Origin: Hahella sp.
GTDB taxonomy: Bacteria > Pseudomonadota > Gammaproteobacteria > Pseudomonadales > Oleiphilaceae
Direction: 5' to 3'
Assembly (NCBI GenBank): GCA_028280065.1
Contig: JANQMN010000107.1
Coordinates: 1-64,000 of the forward strand
DNA: 64,000 bases
Shown: piece after piece, positions 17,426-25,359 of the stretch
Position numbering within the stretch: position 1 is the stretch's first letter
Layout: every line of letters starts with the position of its first letter
Notes under the pieces: model-generated
The model's input: the letters and a program-made list of their open reading frames with translations, nothing else
Told to the model about the DNA's origin: nothing
The model's database searches: none
Translations under genes and position numbers: made by a program

Positions 17426-18988
17426 GTGCGCGTTATTTCGATCACAGAAGATTACAGTAAAGAACCCGGCAACGCCGTGGTCACCCTAAGCGGTGTTCCC
17501 GAAAATGCCGGGGAGTTGTCGGTCAGCTTTCAACGTCATGGTGCTCAGGACGAATATCTTTCACCTCAAGGCTGGCAAGCGGCTGAATGCTGGTTTGCCA
17601 TTGAACAGTCGGTGCGAGTTGCCGGAGGGCAGTTCAAATTTGCCATCGGTCCGGAACTTATGCACGAAATCGAGCCTCAAGCCTACGAATTGAAGTTGCG
17701 GGCGGGCAACGAGGAACTGAGTGATACGTTTCCCTGGCCGGATGTGCTGGAACCCGAAGATGAGAACTCCGGCGTAAAGGACATTAACCCATCCAAAGGC
17801 TATATAACGCAGAAAGTCGCCCCCCCTTCTGCAGATACAGATGTCAACAACGCAGCGCCAAATTCTGAAACTAGCCAAAGTGCAGAAGATACCTTCGACT
17901 CTCAGGGATTTGACAGCGAAGGTTTTAACAAAGATGGCTATGATAAGGACGGTTTTAACCAAAAGGGTTTCGATCGCTACGGATATGACAAAAACGGCTT
18001 TGATGATAAAGGACTTGACCGTTTGGGCTATGACAGCGATGGCTATGATAGCCAGGGATATAACGTCGATGGTTATGATAGAAACGGCTTTGATAGGAAT
18101 GGATTGAACAATAAGGGTTTCAACAAAGCAGGTTTCAACAAAGCAGGTTTCGACAAAGAAGGTTTTGATGCCAACGGACTAAATCAAGAAGGACTCGATA
18201 AGGATGGATTCGATGCAAAGGGTTATGATCAAGACGGCTTTAATCGAGAGGGTTTAAACGCCCAAGGATTAACCAGACAGCAGATTGCAGAGGCTGCAGA
18301 AGCCAAAAAACAGCAAGCGGATCAGCTACAGCAAGAAATTCAAGAAAAGACAGCACCAGAGCAGGCTAGGGCACAGCCCGTTCCACCAAAAGCCCCCGAA
18401 CCAAAAGTCCAACAGCAAAAGGCTAAACCAGAGACGACGCAGCTAGCCAGCCAAAAGACTGAAAAAAGTTCCAATAACCTTTTTTGGCTATTGGGCTTGC
18501 TAGCCATTCTGCTGCTAATCGGTGCCGTGGCCTACTTCTTCCTAGTCAAAAAAGACAGTTCGACAACACCAGTGCAACCTCAACCTGTACAACCAGCGCC
18601 TGTTCAACCGAAGCCCGTGCAGCCAACACCTGACCAGCAAACAACCACACAACCAACCCCTACCCAGCCAACGCTTGTGCAGCCACAGCCACAGCCACAG
18701 CCACAGCCAAAAAGCTCCACATCCGTGAAACCCATTGCAACCGATGATCGCTATTTTATTAAACGGGGAGAATTTAAGGAGCTATCGGTGTTAAGCAACG
18801 ATCAGGGTGAACAGGTCAAGATCGTAAGACTCGAAGAAAGCAGCGCTGGATTGGTCCGACACGATGGTCAAAAAATAACCTACAGCTGGTTCAGGGAGCG
18901 GGGCGGGGAAGATATTTTCAACTACACCATTGAAGACAAAGACGGTCAGCAGGCGCAAGCGAGAATCATCATTCAACTACAGGAGTAA
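17426..18988 (+). CDS. Membrane protein with G-[FYL]-[DN]-x-x pentapeptide array and Ig/cadherin-like C-terminal domain
   Basis: 520 residues from a GTG. Parts in order: a ~120-residue N-terminal beta domain; from about 160 to 285, 25 consecutive pentads such as GFDSE GFNKD GYDKD; a short coiled coil rich in Q/A/E; one membrane helix (352-376, FWLLGLLAILLLIGAVAYFF); a proline/glutamine linker (PVQPQPVQP) with a CCACAG microsatellite; and a C-terminal ~80-residue domain with DDRYFIKRG, VLSNDQGE and FNYTIEDKDGQ, as in bacterial Ig/cadherin-like modules. The repeat array would be cytoplasmic and the Ig-like domain periplasmic. It sits 56 bp after srfC and 5 bp before the protease gene. Function unknown. 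Confidence 0.75.
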   Translation: MRVISITEDYSKEPGNAVVTLSGVPENAGELSVSFQRHGAQDEYLSPQGWQAAECWFAIEQSVRVAGGQFKFAIGPELMHEIEPQAYELKLRAGNEELSDTFPWPDVLEPEDENSGVKDINPSKGYITQKVAPPSADTDVNNAAPNSETSQSAEDTFDSQGFDSEGFNKDGYDKDGFNQKGFDRYGYDKNGFDDKGLDRLGYDSDGYDSQGYNVDGYDRNGFDRNGLNNKGFNKAGFNKAGFDKEGFDANGLNQEGLDKDGFDAKGYDQDGFNREGLNAQGLTRQQIAEAAEAKKQQADQLQQEIQEKTAPEQARAQPVPPKAPEPKVQQQKAKPETTQLASQKTEKSSNNLFWLLGLLAILLLIGAVAYFFLVKKDSSTTPVQPQPVQPAPVQPKPVQPTPDQQTTTQPTPTQPTLVQPQPQPQPQPKSSTSVKPIATDDRYFIKRGEFKELSVLSNDQGEQVKIVRLEESSAGLVRHDGQKITYSWFRERGGEDIFNYTIEDKDGQQAQARIIIQLQE

Positions 18989-18993
18989 GGCTG

Positions 18994-20064
18994 ATGAATG
19001 GATACCCTTTGCCATGGTATGTAAAGCGCCTTGCCTGGCCTATCGGCGTGGCTCTTCTGGTCGTGTTGGTCGCATGCCTCGTTTGGTTATTGAAGCGTCC
19101 TGCTGTCCCTCAGTTACCTAATGTCGCTGATACACGGGAAGATCTCATCGAGCTGCTTGCTATTCAGCAAGAGCGCAATGCGGGGATACGCATGGCCATC
19201 ACGCATAAGCAAAAGGAAATCGAGCAGTTTTCCTGTCCTCTTGAGACGCCGGATGTCAATGATTCGCTGCATCTTGAGGGTCGTTCTACTTCACCGAATT
19301 CCCCAACACAGTTAACTCCGGACAGCACTGCCCCGGTAAATCCCGGACCGGGAGAATCAGAAAGTCAATTTCAAAACCTACCTCAAGTCACCGGTTCAGA
19401 GCAGCCACTCAAGCCCAGTGAATTGCGGCGTCAGGTAACAGCGGCAGTAGTATATATTGGCGCTTATAAGGGGCGTGAAGGAGGCTCGGGTACCGGCTTT
19501 TTTATTGCAGAAAACATTGTCATGACGAATGCCCATGTTGTTGCAGGCAATCCGGACAAGATAACCGTCTACAGCGAAGCGTTGAAACGGGTCTCCAGCG
19601 CTGAAATTGTCGGCTTTGCCTATGGAAAAACACCAGGAAGCCGGGATTATGCTCTGCTCAAAATCGCTGATTTCAACGCTCCAAGCATTATGTCGTTAAC
19701 CGATAATCCCGCCTCGTTTATGAAGGTATTTACGGCGGGTTATCCAGGCGTATATGGCGAAATTCTGGAAGCCCTTGATCCGGATCGAACTCCTGATCTG
19801 GTAATCACCGACGGTATTATCAGTGCGATTAAAGTCACCCCACATAACGTCCCGGCTATTTCTCATACGGCGTCTGTCTATAAGGGCAATAGTGGCGGCC
19901 CCTTGGTCAACCAGTGTGGCAGTGTGGTAGGGATCAATACCTTCTATGTAACACCGGGGCGGGAGTCGGCGAAGATCGACTTTGCCCTTGGCAGCTCGGA
20001 TATTAAGACGTTTGCCGAGGCCAAAGGGTTTCAGGTCAAGATGCGGAGTGAATTATGCGAATAA
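18994..20064 (+). CDS. Membrane-anchored trypsin-like serine protease
   Basis: 356 residues. One N-terminal membrane helix (about 10-32, PIGVALLVVLVACLVWLL), a helical/linker stretch to ~145, then a chymotrypsin-fold protease with the full triad: H181 in TNAHVV, D218 in SRDYALLKI and S300 in YKGNSGGPL. The protease domain is predicted periplasmic. No PDZ domain, unlike DegP/DegS. Good AGGAG site; the ATG is 5 bp after the preceding stop. Its place between the pentapeptide protein and the second SrfA-like protein suggests it processes or regulates a partner in the same cluster, which is inference. Confidence 0.85.
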   Translation: MNGYPLPWYVKRLAWPIGVALLVVLVACLVWLLKRPAVPQLPNVADTREDLIELLAIQQERNAGIRMAITHKQKEIEQFSCPLETPDVNDSLHLEGRSTSPNSPTQLTPDSTAPVNPGPGESESQFQNLPQVTGSEQPLKPSELRRQVTAAVVYIGAYKGREGGSGTGFFIAENIVMTNAHVVAGNPDKITVYSEALKRVSSAEIVGFAYGKTPGSRDYALLKIADFNAPSIMSLTDNPASFMKVFTAGYPGVYGEILEALDPDRTPDLVITDGIISAIKVTPHNVPAISHTASVYKGNSGGPLVNQCGSVVGINTFYVTPGRESAKIDFALGSSDIKTFAEAKGFQVKMRSELCE

Positions 20065-20146
20065 GGATTTTGCTGTTAGTTCAACGCAACCGCGAACGTA
20101 CCGGATATCCCCAAGAGCACATAAATAGCGCTATTGAGGGAGGCAA

Positions 20147-21493
20147 ATGACTCAACAACTTATTTGCTCAACGGAAATTGGTCAGCCTGTCAGTACTAAT
20201 GAAAAGCCTGCCTATCTGCTCCATCGACAGATTCGGCAACATATTCTTATTGATCTTGGCGAACAGGCTGCAAATTTTCTCGCTGAACCTGTGTTTGAGC
20301 GCCACGATAATGTTATCGACTGGTTTACTGATAAAGGCGCAGCTATCAGACCCTTCTCAGCGCTTTCCGAAGATGAACAGCTGCAATATGTTGGTAAGGT
20401 TGATCAATTACTGAAAAAACTCCAAATACTTGCGAATGACTATATTCAAAGTGGCGACGCCGCTAAAGCCAGTTTAGGACAAGCCATCAAGGATGCAGCT
20501 CAGCAACCTGCAGCTAACTATCGTTACCTGATCGACGATCAGCCGGTAGTCGTTTACTGGGGATTTCGGCAAGATGCCCCCGACTATCCCGAATTTCTCA
20601 AGCGCTACATTGAAATTTTTGAACCTTCAACGCAATCTGAGTCGACCGCGCAAGATCCGAAAGCTTCTGAGCAGGAAAGCGTTCAAGAGCCAGCCAAACA
20701 GGATGCTTCCTCCAAGGCTTTTGATGCTAAAGACCATGTAACAGAAAAGAATTTGGCAGCGGAAGACTCGTCTCAAACTCAGACTGATCACTTAAGCAGC
20801 AATCCCCTAGACCAAAGCTGGTGGCATCTTCTTATTTTTGCAGGACGCGTTTTATGGGGAACCATTGCGCTCTTTTTCTTGATAGCGCTGATTCTACTCT
20901 TGCTTTGGCTTTTAAATGTATGGCCTCCAAATACTGACTATACAGTCCCAGCCCCTTCCGGACAGGGTGAGCTTTCTTTGCTGGATGGCATCCGCAGAGC
21001 CACTGACGAGGGCGAACTATTAAGGGCGGAACTGGATTCGCTTAGCCGCGAGCTGGCGGCTGAAAAATGTAATTGTCAGCCGCAAAAGTCTGTTCCACCT
21101 CCAACTCCACAATCAAAAATCGATGAAGTGGTCAATCAATGCGATATCGCAAACCTAAAGGGCAATTGGCAATCGAAATCAGACGAGATATTCGACGTTC
21201 AGACCAACGTGCCGCTGACCTATGAATATACCTTCAATAACCAAGGATCCGGCCAGATTAGAATCAATAATCCATCCAAGGGAATAACCTGCACGGGCTC
21301 GGCAAGTGCGCGCTTCGATGAGGAGTGCGCATTGAGAATTGCCACGACCAAAGCCGGTTGTCCTGGAGAAAGTTCTTTCTATGAACGTACTGACGTGGTT
21401 TGCGCATTTGACGAAGGCAAGCAGGTGACTTGCAAGGTTGAACAACCCAGCTACGCACCTTTTGAAGCACAATTTATTTGGCAAGGAGAGTAA
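20147..21493 (+). CDS. Second Srf-cluster membrane protein, paralogue of the first
   Basis: 448 residues. The N-terminal ~165 residues repeat the domain of the protein at 10399 (STEIGQPVSTNEKPAYLLHR; YLIDDQPVVVYWGFRQDAPD against its YMVGGQPVITFWGFEQSAPD). A linker, a strong membrane helix (about 225-258) and a short coiled coil (ELLRAELDSLSRELAAE) follow, then a ~110-residue cysteine-containing domain (IANLKGNWQSKSDEIFD). GAGGGAGG precedes the ATG. The two paralogues bracket the cluster, so they may be alternative membrane receptors for the same cytoplasmic core. Function not known. Confidence 0.7.
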   Translation: MTQQLICSTEIGQPVSTNEKPAYLLHRQIRQHILIDLGEQAANFLAEPVFERHDNVIDWFTDKGAAIRPFSALSEDEQLQYVGKVDQLLKKLQILANDYIQSGDAAKASLGQAIKDAAQQPAANYRYLIDDQPVVVYWGFRQDAPDYPEFLKRYIEIFEPSTQSESTAQDPKASEQESVQEPAKQDASSKAFDAKDHVTEKNLAAEDSSQTQTDHLSSNPLDQSWWHLLIFAGRVLWGTIALFFLIALILLLLWLLNVWPPNTDYTVPAPSGQGELSLLDGIRRATDEGELLRAELDSLSRELAAEKCNCQPQKSVPPPTPQSKIDEVVNQCDIANLKGNWQSKSDEIFDVQTNVPLTYEYTFNNQGSGQIRINNPSKGITCTGSASARFDEECALRIATTKAGCPGESSFYERTDVVCAFDEGKQVTCKVEQPSYAPFEAQFIWQGE

Positions 21494-21586
21494 CTCGTGG
21501 GCATAATCGGATTTCAAGCCACCTGAACCAGAAACGGTTTTTATTCACATCAGTCAAAAATCAATGCGTGTTCGAGAGAAATCAGG

Positions 21587-22651
21587 ATGACAAAAACGAT
21601 TCAAATCCCACTATTTATATTCTTTCTGGTACTGTTTTCAGTTAGGGTCGGTGCCGAGAGTATTAGCGATAAAAACAAGGATATCATCGGTATGGTGACG
21701 GGTTCTCTGACAGGAACCTATATCCAGTTCGGCAGGGATATCGCCAACATCGCCAAGCAAAATGGCGTATTAATCGATGTAAAGTCATCGAAAGGAACGC
21801 TGAAAAATATCATTCGCATGGCCAGCAAAGAGAATGCCGGTTTTGGCATTGTGCAGTCAGATGTGATCAACCATCTACGGTTATCGGAAGAAGTGGAAAA
21901 CCGTAAATTGGCTGATCGACTGCGCCTGATAGCGCCTTTGTATAATGAAGAAGTCCATGTATTTGCCAAAAAGACCATTCAGTCACTAAATGATCTGGAT
22001 GGTAAAAAAGTTGCGGTTGGCACCTATGGCGGCGGCACCTGGTTAACAGCGGACACATTGTTCAAATTTGCCGGAGTAACTCCGGAATTGGTATATGACT
22101 CCAAGGACAAAGCGGCTCTGGATGTCCTGCAGGGCGACTTGGATGCAATGTTTTTTGTCGCGGGCAAACCGGTGAAATTCTTTTCAACGCTCGGCCAATA
22201 CAAAGACCAATATAAAGAAGATTTTAATAAGGTCCACTTCCTCTCTCTTGATCCTGCAATGCTTCAAGGCAAACTTGCCTATGTGGGCGGCAGCATCGGA
22301 CCCGCTGACTATCCCTGGTTAGAAGAAAAAGTTCCTACGCTGGCGGTAAAAGCGCTATTGGTTGCTTTCGATTTTTCCGAGCCAATAAATTCCTACTACA
22401 CAAAACGCTGTACACAATTCGCCAAATTGGGCGATGCACTCCGCAAAAATATAAATCAGCTGAAAGCAACCGGCCACAAAAAATGGCAAGAAGTTGATTT
22501 ATACGCTAATGTAAGCAATTGGCAGCAGGATAGCTGCTCTTGGGGAAGCGCTAAAGGCAGCAGCTCTCAATCCGGCAGCGCCAGCGAGTGCGACCATATC
22601 AAAGATACAATGCGCCGAAATATCTGCAAAGCCGAGAAGGGTGAAAGCTAA
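21587..22651 (+). CDS. TAXI-family TRAP-type periplasmic solute-binding protein
   Basis: 354 residues with a signal peptide (FFLVLFSVRVGA). IIGMVTGSLTGTYIQFGRDI, GIVQSDV, and KKVAVGTYGGGTWLTA with DLDAMFFVAG are the TAXI (TRAP-associated extracytoplasmic immunogenic) pattern. The C-terminus carries an added tail with a serine-rich linker and CDHIKDTMRRNICKAEKG. No DctQ/DctM permease gene lies nearby, so it is an orphan binding protein and may act as a ligand sensor for the cluster upstream rather than in transport. It is 94 bp after the last membrane-protein gene on the same strand. Confidence 0.8.
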   Translation: MTKTIQIPLFIFFLVLFSVRVGAESISDKNKDIIGMVTGSLTGTYIQFGRDIANIAKQNGVLIDVKSSKGTLKNIIRMASKENAGFGIVQSDVINHLRLSEEVENRKLADRLRLIAPLYNEEVHVFAKKTIQSLNDLDGKKVAVGTYGGGTWLTADTLFKFAGVTPELVYDSKDKAALDVLQGDLDAMFFVAGKPVKFFSTLGQYKDQYKEDFNKVHFLSLDPAMLQGKLAYVGGSIGPADYPWLEEKVPTLAVKALLVAFDFSEPINSYYTKRCTQFAKLGDALRKNINQLKATGHKKWQEVDLYANVSNWQQDSCSWGSAKGSSSQSGSASECDHIKDTMRRNICKAEKGES

Positions 22652-22759
22652 TATCTCTGCGTACAAATAATGTAGCTGCGTTTATGGAGTTCTGTGTCTA
22701 GCTCTGCTAGAGATAGAACTCACAAGGCTTTACTTTTCGTTCAGTTTATTCGTTATGGA

Positions 22760-23047
22760 TTAAAGGCTTGCCCAATCTTCCCTTTTGTGCCAAATCCTAA
22801 GAATGTTTATCTCATTTTCGAGCACCAAGTATCTGACAATGTACATCCCTACAGAAATATCACGGACCATTTCTGGATTTGGAGCTTTTGGAACTTGTCG
22901 ACCAATATGCGGAAAGTCTTTTAGCTTAGAGATTCCTTCAACAAGTTCACTACCAATTCGTTGAGCTGCTTCTGGATTATTATCGGCTATAAACTTTCGC
23001 ACTCTCTTCAGGTCATGAAAGGCTTCAGGGGTATACAAGAGCTTCAT
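22760..23047 (-). CDS. ParE/RelE-family toxin
   Basis: 95 residues, typical of ParE/RelE toxins: KLLYTPEAFHDLKRVRKFIA, a central helix pair, FPHIGRQVP and the closing strand NEINILRIWHKREDW. The start overlaps the antitoxin stop by four bases (ATGA). ParE-type members poison gyrase, RelE-type cut mRNA; the sequence does not decide which. Second gene of the pair, as usual. Confidence 0.85.
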   Translation of the reverse strand: MKLLYTPEAFHDLKRVRKFIADNNPEAAQRIGSELVEGISKLKDFPHIGRQVPKAPNPEMVRDISVGMYIVRYLVLENEINILRIWHKREDWASL

Positions 23048-23310
23048 AAATCAGGAGCGTCCATTTCAGTAGACGTACCCCAAGAAGAGACCCAATCATC
23101 TATACTCTCAGCTGGAATAGTCTTTCCTGATCGGACGGACTCTATAGCAGGTAAAGTTTCAAGCCAAAGCTTTTCTTCCAGTTCCTGTTTATCAATATAA
23201 TCCTTAATTGCTTGATTTATAATCCAATTTTTACTTCTATCTGTTTTTTTTGCTAATTCAGCTAAAGACTGCTCAAGATCTTCTTGAAGACGAATACTGG
23301 TAACAGACAT
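23044..23310 (-). CDS. Ribbon-helix-helix antitoxin (CopG/ParD-like)
   Basis: 88 residues from the ATG. VTSIRLQEDLEQSLAELAKK followed by TDRSKNWIINQAIKDYI is a ribbon-helix-helix DNA-binding domain; the acidic C-terminal half (SIDDWVSSW) should wrap the toxin. A longer frame from a GTG at 23319 exists, but GGTGA six bases before the ATG favours 23310. Probably represses its own operon through the AT-rich stretch just upstream. Confidence 0.83.
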   Translation of the reverse strand: MSVTSIRLQEDLEQSLAELAKKTDRSKNWIINQAIKDYIDKQELEEKLWLETLPAIESVRSGKTIPAESIDDWVSSWGTSTEMDAPDL

Positions 23311-23497
23311 AGCGTTCACCGTAATAAACTACAATGTAATACAATGTAACCAAGTTTAAAGAGGTGAGCAATGAGATTTTTGCATTAAACACTTTCGACT
23401 GCGGAAAATTCGAGAAACGAAGTGATAGAAGTTATTCCGTAAATCGTTCTTGTTAAGGGCTTATCAGCGCTTTTCCAGGGCTGCAAGATACAGAGAC

Positions 23498-23516
23498 CTC
23501 CCCCTTTAAGGGGGAG
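23498..23516. repeat. Perfect hairpin CTCCCCC-TTTAA-GGGGGAG
   Basis: A 7-bp perfect G/C stem with a 5-nt loop, in the 242-bp gap between the toxin-antitoxin pair and a small membrane-protein gene. There is no T-run on either side, so a classic terminator is not supported. Confidence 0.4.
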
Positions 23517-23552
23517 CGTTGTGTAAACCTTAAGTTTATTGAATGCTGCAGT

Positions 23553-23792
23553 CTATTTAAATCGCCTAATTAGGTACAAGCCCGCCAAGAATCCTACGAT
23601 AATCAAAAAACCTACTTCATATAGCATTAGATTCATTATAGTTTGCTCGCCATCCGGACCTGCAGGTATCGCTAAATAGTCGGCATACCAATTGCGAAAC
23701 GGCGTTAGCGCGAAAAGTCCTACAATCAGTGTTAGGAAAATAGTACCGAGAGCAATGATTATCTTTTTAAAAGCTCCTAACGCACTTCCCAA
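23553..23792 (-). CDS. Small two-helix membrane protein, possible immunity protein
   Basis: 79 residues with two membrane segments (KKIIIALGTIFLTLIVGLFA and MLYEVGFLIIVGFLAGLYLI) and a short basic tail. The TTG start lies inside the last codons of the Tae4-like fragment (16-bp overlap), with AAGGAGA seven bases upstream, so the two were translationally coupled. A small gene overlapping an effector's end often encodes its immunity protein. That role is inference; known Tai4 proteins are soluble and periplasmic, so this would be a different type. Confidence 0.55.
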   Translation of the reverse strand: MGSALGAFKKIIIALGTIFLTLIVGLFALTPFRNWYADYLAIPAGPDGEQTIMNLMLYEVGFLIIVGFLAGLYLIRRFK

Positions 23793-24007
23793 AACCGTAT
23801 CTCCTTGGAATCTAGCAAATCAGACAGGTTGTCACTGAATGAGTGCCAACCAATATCTCCAAATCTCAAATGAATCCTGATCCAAGATTTCCAGTCAGTA
23901 ATTCTTGATCCGTTCCATAAATCAATGTGATCACCCGAACGGTTTTCGTATGACTCGATGAAGTTACCCTTCTTGTCCTTTCGTCGCCAGTAATCCTTAA
24001 AAAAAGA
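23777..24007 (-). pseudogene. C-terminal fragment of a Tae4-like T6SS amidase effector
   Basis: The frame has no start codon. It begins SFFKDYWRRKDKKGNF, continues SGDHIDLWNGSRITDWKSW and ends SKEIRFWEV, which is the C-terminal half of type VI amidase effector 4 family proteins, including the catalytic histidine in GDHIDLW. The N-terminal half with the catalytic cysteine is absent: the frame starts directly after the stop codon of an unrelated SEC-C fragment. A recombination joint is therefore likely at about 24008. It is probably a silent cassette or remnant. Confidence 0.65.
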
Positions 24008-24172
24008 TTATTGTAAGCAGCATTTCTTGTATTTTTTACCGGAACCACAGGGGCAGGGGTCATTTCGTCCAACCTTTTCTGGTGCGATATACGGTTGATG
24101 CTTCGGCATCCAGTTGTCTTGCTCTGAATAATCGAAATCATCCGGAAAGTTGTCGTCATCTTCCGCAAACAC
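24008..24172 (-). pseudogene. SEC-C zinc-motif protein fragment
   Basis: A 54-codon frame from a GTG that directly follows a TAG. It ends [20 protein letters not shown], a textbook SEC-C motif ([13 protein letters not shown]) as at the end of SecA and many small proteins. The upstream domain of the original protein is missing, so it is either a truncated gene or a very small metal-binding protein. Confidence 0.6.
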
Positions 24173-24276
24173 CTACAAAAACTATCAATGTTAAAATTTT
24201 CGAAATTCTTAATGAAAGGGGTTGAATAGTCCGCTGCCCAACCCGGTGGCGCATCTTTACTTGTTGTGAGCTTGGA

Positions 24277-24330
24277 TCCCCTCTCTAAAAAGAATGTATT
24301 GCAGTTTCTCTTTCCTTTTTAGAGGAGGGA
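24277..24330. terminator. Inverted repeat downstream of PEP-CTERM gene
   Basis: CTCTAAAAAG and CTTTTTAGAG face each other across 22 nt, extended by near-complementary TCCC/GGGA ends. It lies 27 bp past the stop of the leftward PEP-CTERM gene. The pairing could serve as a terminator, but the T-run is inside the stem rather than after it. Confidence 0.4.
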
Positions 24331-24356
24331 ACTTTGCCCAATCGATGCTATACTGC

Positions 24357-25088
24357 TCACCCCATTCTCCGCCGCTTTATCAAGCCACAAAGTCCAAGGG
24401 CAAGTAACGCATAGGCTGGCGGTTCTGATACTTCTGCTACCTGGCCAAATAACAGGTCGTCGAACATAAACTCCTCGGTAGAACCAGAAACGTCTCGCAC
24501 CAACTCACCGTGAATCAATGAGAAGCTCTCTATTTCCTCAGTTGACAAAAAACCGATAAATTCCACCGCTGCTAAATCCCATATGTCGTCCACTGTACCG
24601 CTGGCAGATGGGTCGCTGTAACCGAGAAGGTCAGATAGTAAAAAGGACTCTCCATTGATTTCGAAACCGAACTCGGCAATATCCAGGTACGGATCATCTA
24701 TCATCGTAAAATCGGTGATAGCGAAGGCGTTAGTAGTCACATCGAAACTGACGGTAAAAGACTGACCGTCCGCACTGCTATCGAAGCGGTCACTACTGTC
24801 CACTTCCCCTTGAAAGTATCCTGAATTTGTTGTGCCCTGATAGGTGCTGTCGTTGTCAGAACCGTATCCCACCGAGGTGATACGCATATTGTCGAATACG
24901 AGTGAGTCGTTGGCGGAAATTTCTTCGGCGCCGTCATCGAAAGTTTCAGCATAAATTGTGTTGCTGCCAAAAAGCGCTTCCCATTCGGTCTGGGCTGTAT
25001 AGGTAATAATTCCAGCCGACACTGTTGAAGCTGTGAAGGTTAAGGCGCTAAGGACTGCGAGCGTTGAGGTTTTTTGGATAAAGGACAT
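24357..25088 (-). CDS. PEP-CTERM exported protein
   Basis: 243 residues. Signal peptide MSFIQKTSTLAVLSALTFTA ending STVSAG, an acidic all-beta body (YAETFDDGAEEISANDSLVF, DDPYLDIAEFGFEINGESF), and a C-terminal SEPPAYALLALGLCGLIKRR, a PEP-CTERM-type signal with PPA instead of the usual PEP triplet. AAGGGAG precedes the ATG. Exported and probably processed by exosortase; specific role unknown. Confidence 0.8.
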   Translation of the reverse strand: MSFIQKTSTLAVLSALTFTASTVSAGIITYTAQTEWEALFGSNTIYAETFDDGAEEISANDSLVFDNMRITSVGYGSDNDSTYQGTTNSGYFQGEVDSSDRFDSSADGQSFTVSFDVTTNAFAITDFTMIDDPYLDIAEFGFEINGESFLLSDLLGYSDPSASGTVDDIWDLAAVEFIGFLSTEEIESFSLIHGELVRDVSGSTEEFMFDDLLFGQVAEVSEPPAYALLALGLCGLIKRRRMG

Positions 25089-25324
25089 TTTTTACTACTC
25101 CCTTGAATTTCAAATTAGGTTCACTGATACCAGCGTCCGCTAATTGATTACTACCTCAAGGGATTCTGACTTGTTGTCCCGTTTTTGACATGCTTACCAA
25201 ATATCACCATATCCTCATTTTTTCCACAATTTGCGCTTCATGTGTTTAGTATTGCGGCTGACCAGGTGATAACTGACGCTGGGTTTAACCAAGGTGCACT
25301 GCGTGACTGCAGAACAGGAAAGGG

Positions 25325-25351
25325 GTGGAAACGGGCAGCAGCCGTTTCCAC
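25325..25351 (-). terminator. Hairpin terminator after membrane-protein gene
   Basis: GTGGAAACGG and CCGTTTCCAC form a perfect 10-bp stem with a 7-nt loop, starting 9 bp beyond the stop of the leftward gene at 25360. The downstream T-run is weak (CCCCTTTCC), so efficiency is uncertain. Confidence 0.5.
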
Positions 25352-25359
25352 GGGTTTGA

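Noticed and set aside
17890-18290. Regular repeats resembling a CRISPR or satellite array
   Set aside because: The period is 15 bp and follows the codons of a pentapeptide array; the DNA units are degenerate and there are no spacers.
18675-18712. CCACAG microsatellite
   Set aside because: It encodes the proline/glutamine linker of the pentapeptide protein and needs no separate explanation.
23866-24168. 100-codon minus-strand ORF
   Set aside because: It is in the wrong frame; the real coding signals here are the SEC-C and Tae4-like fragments in another frame.
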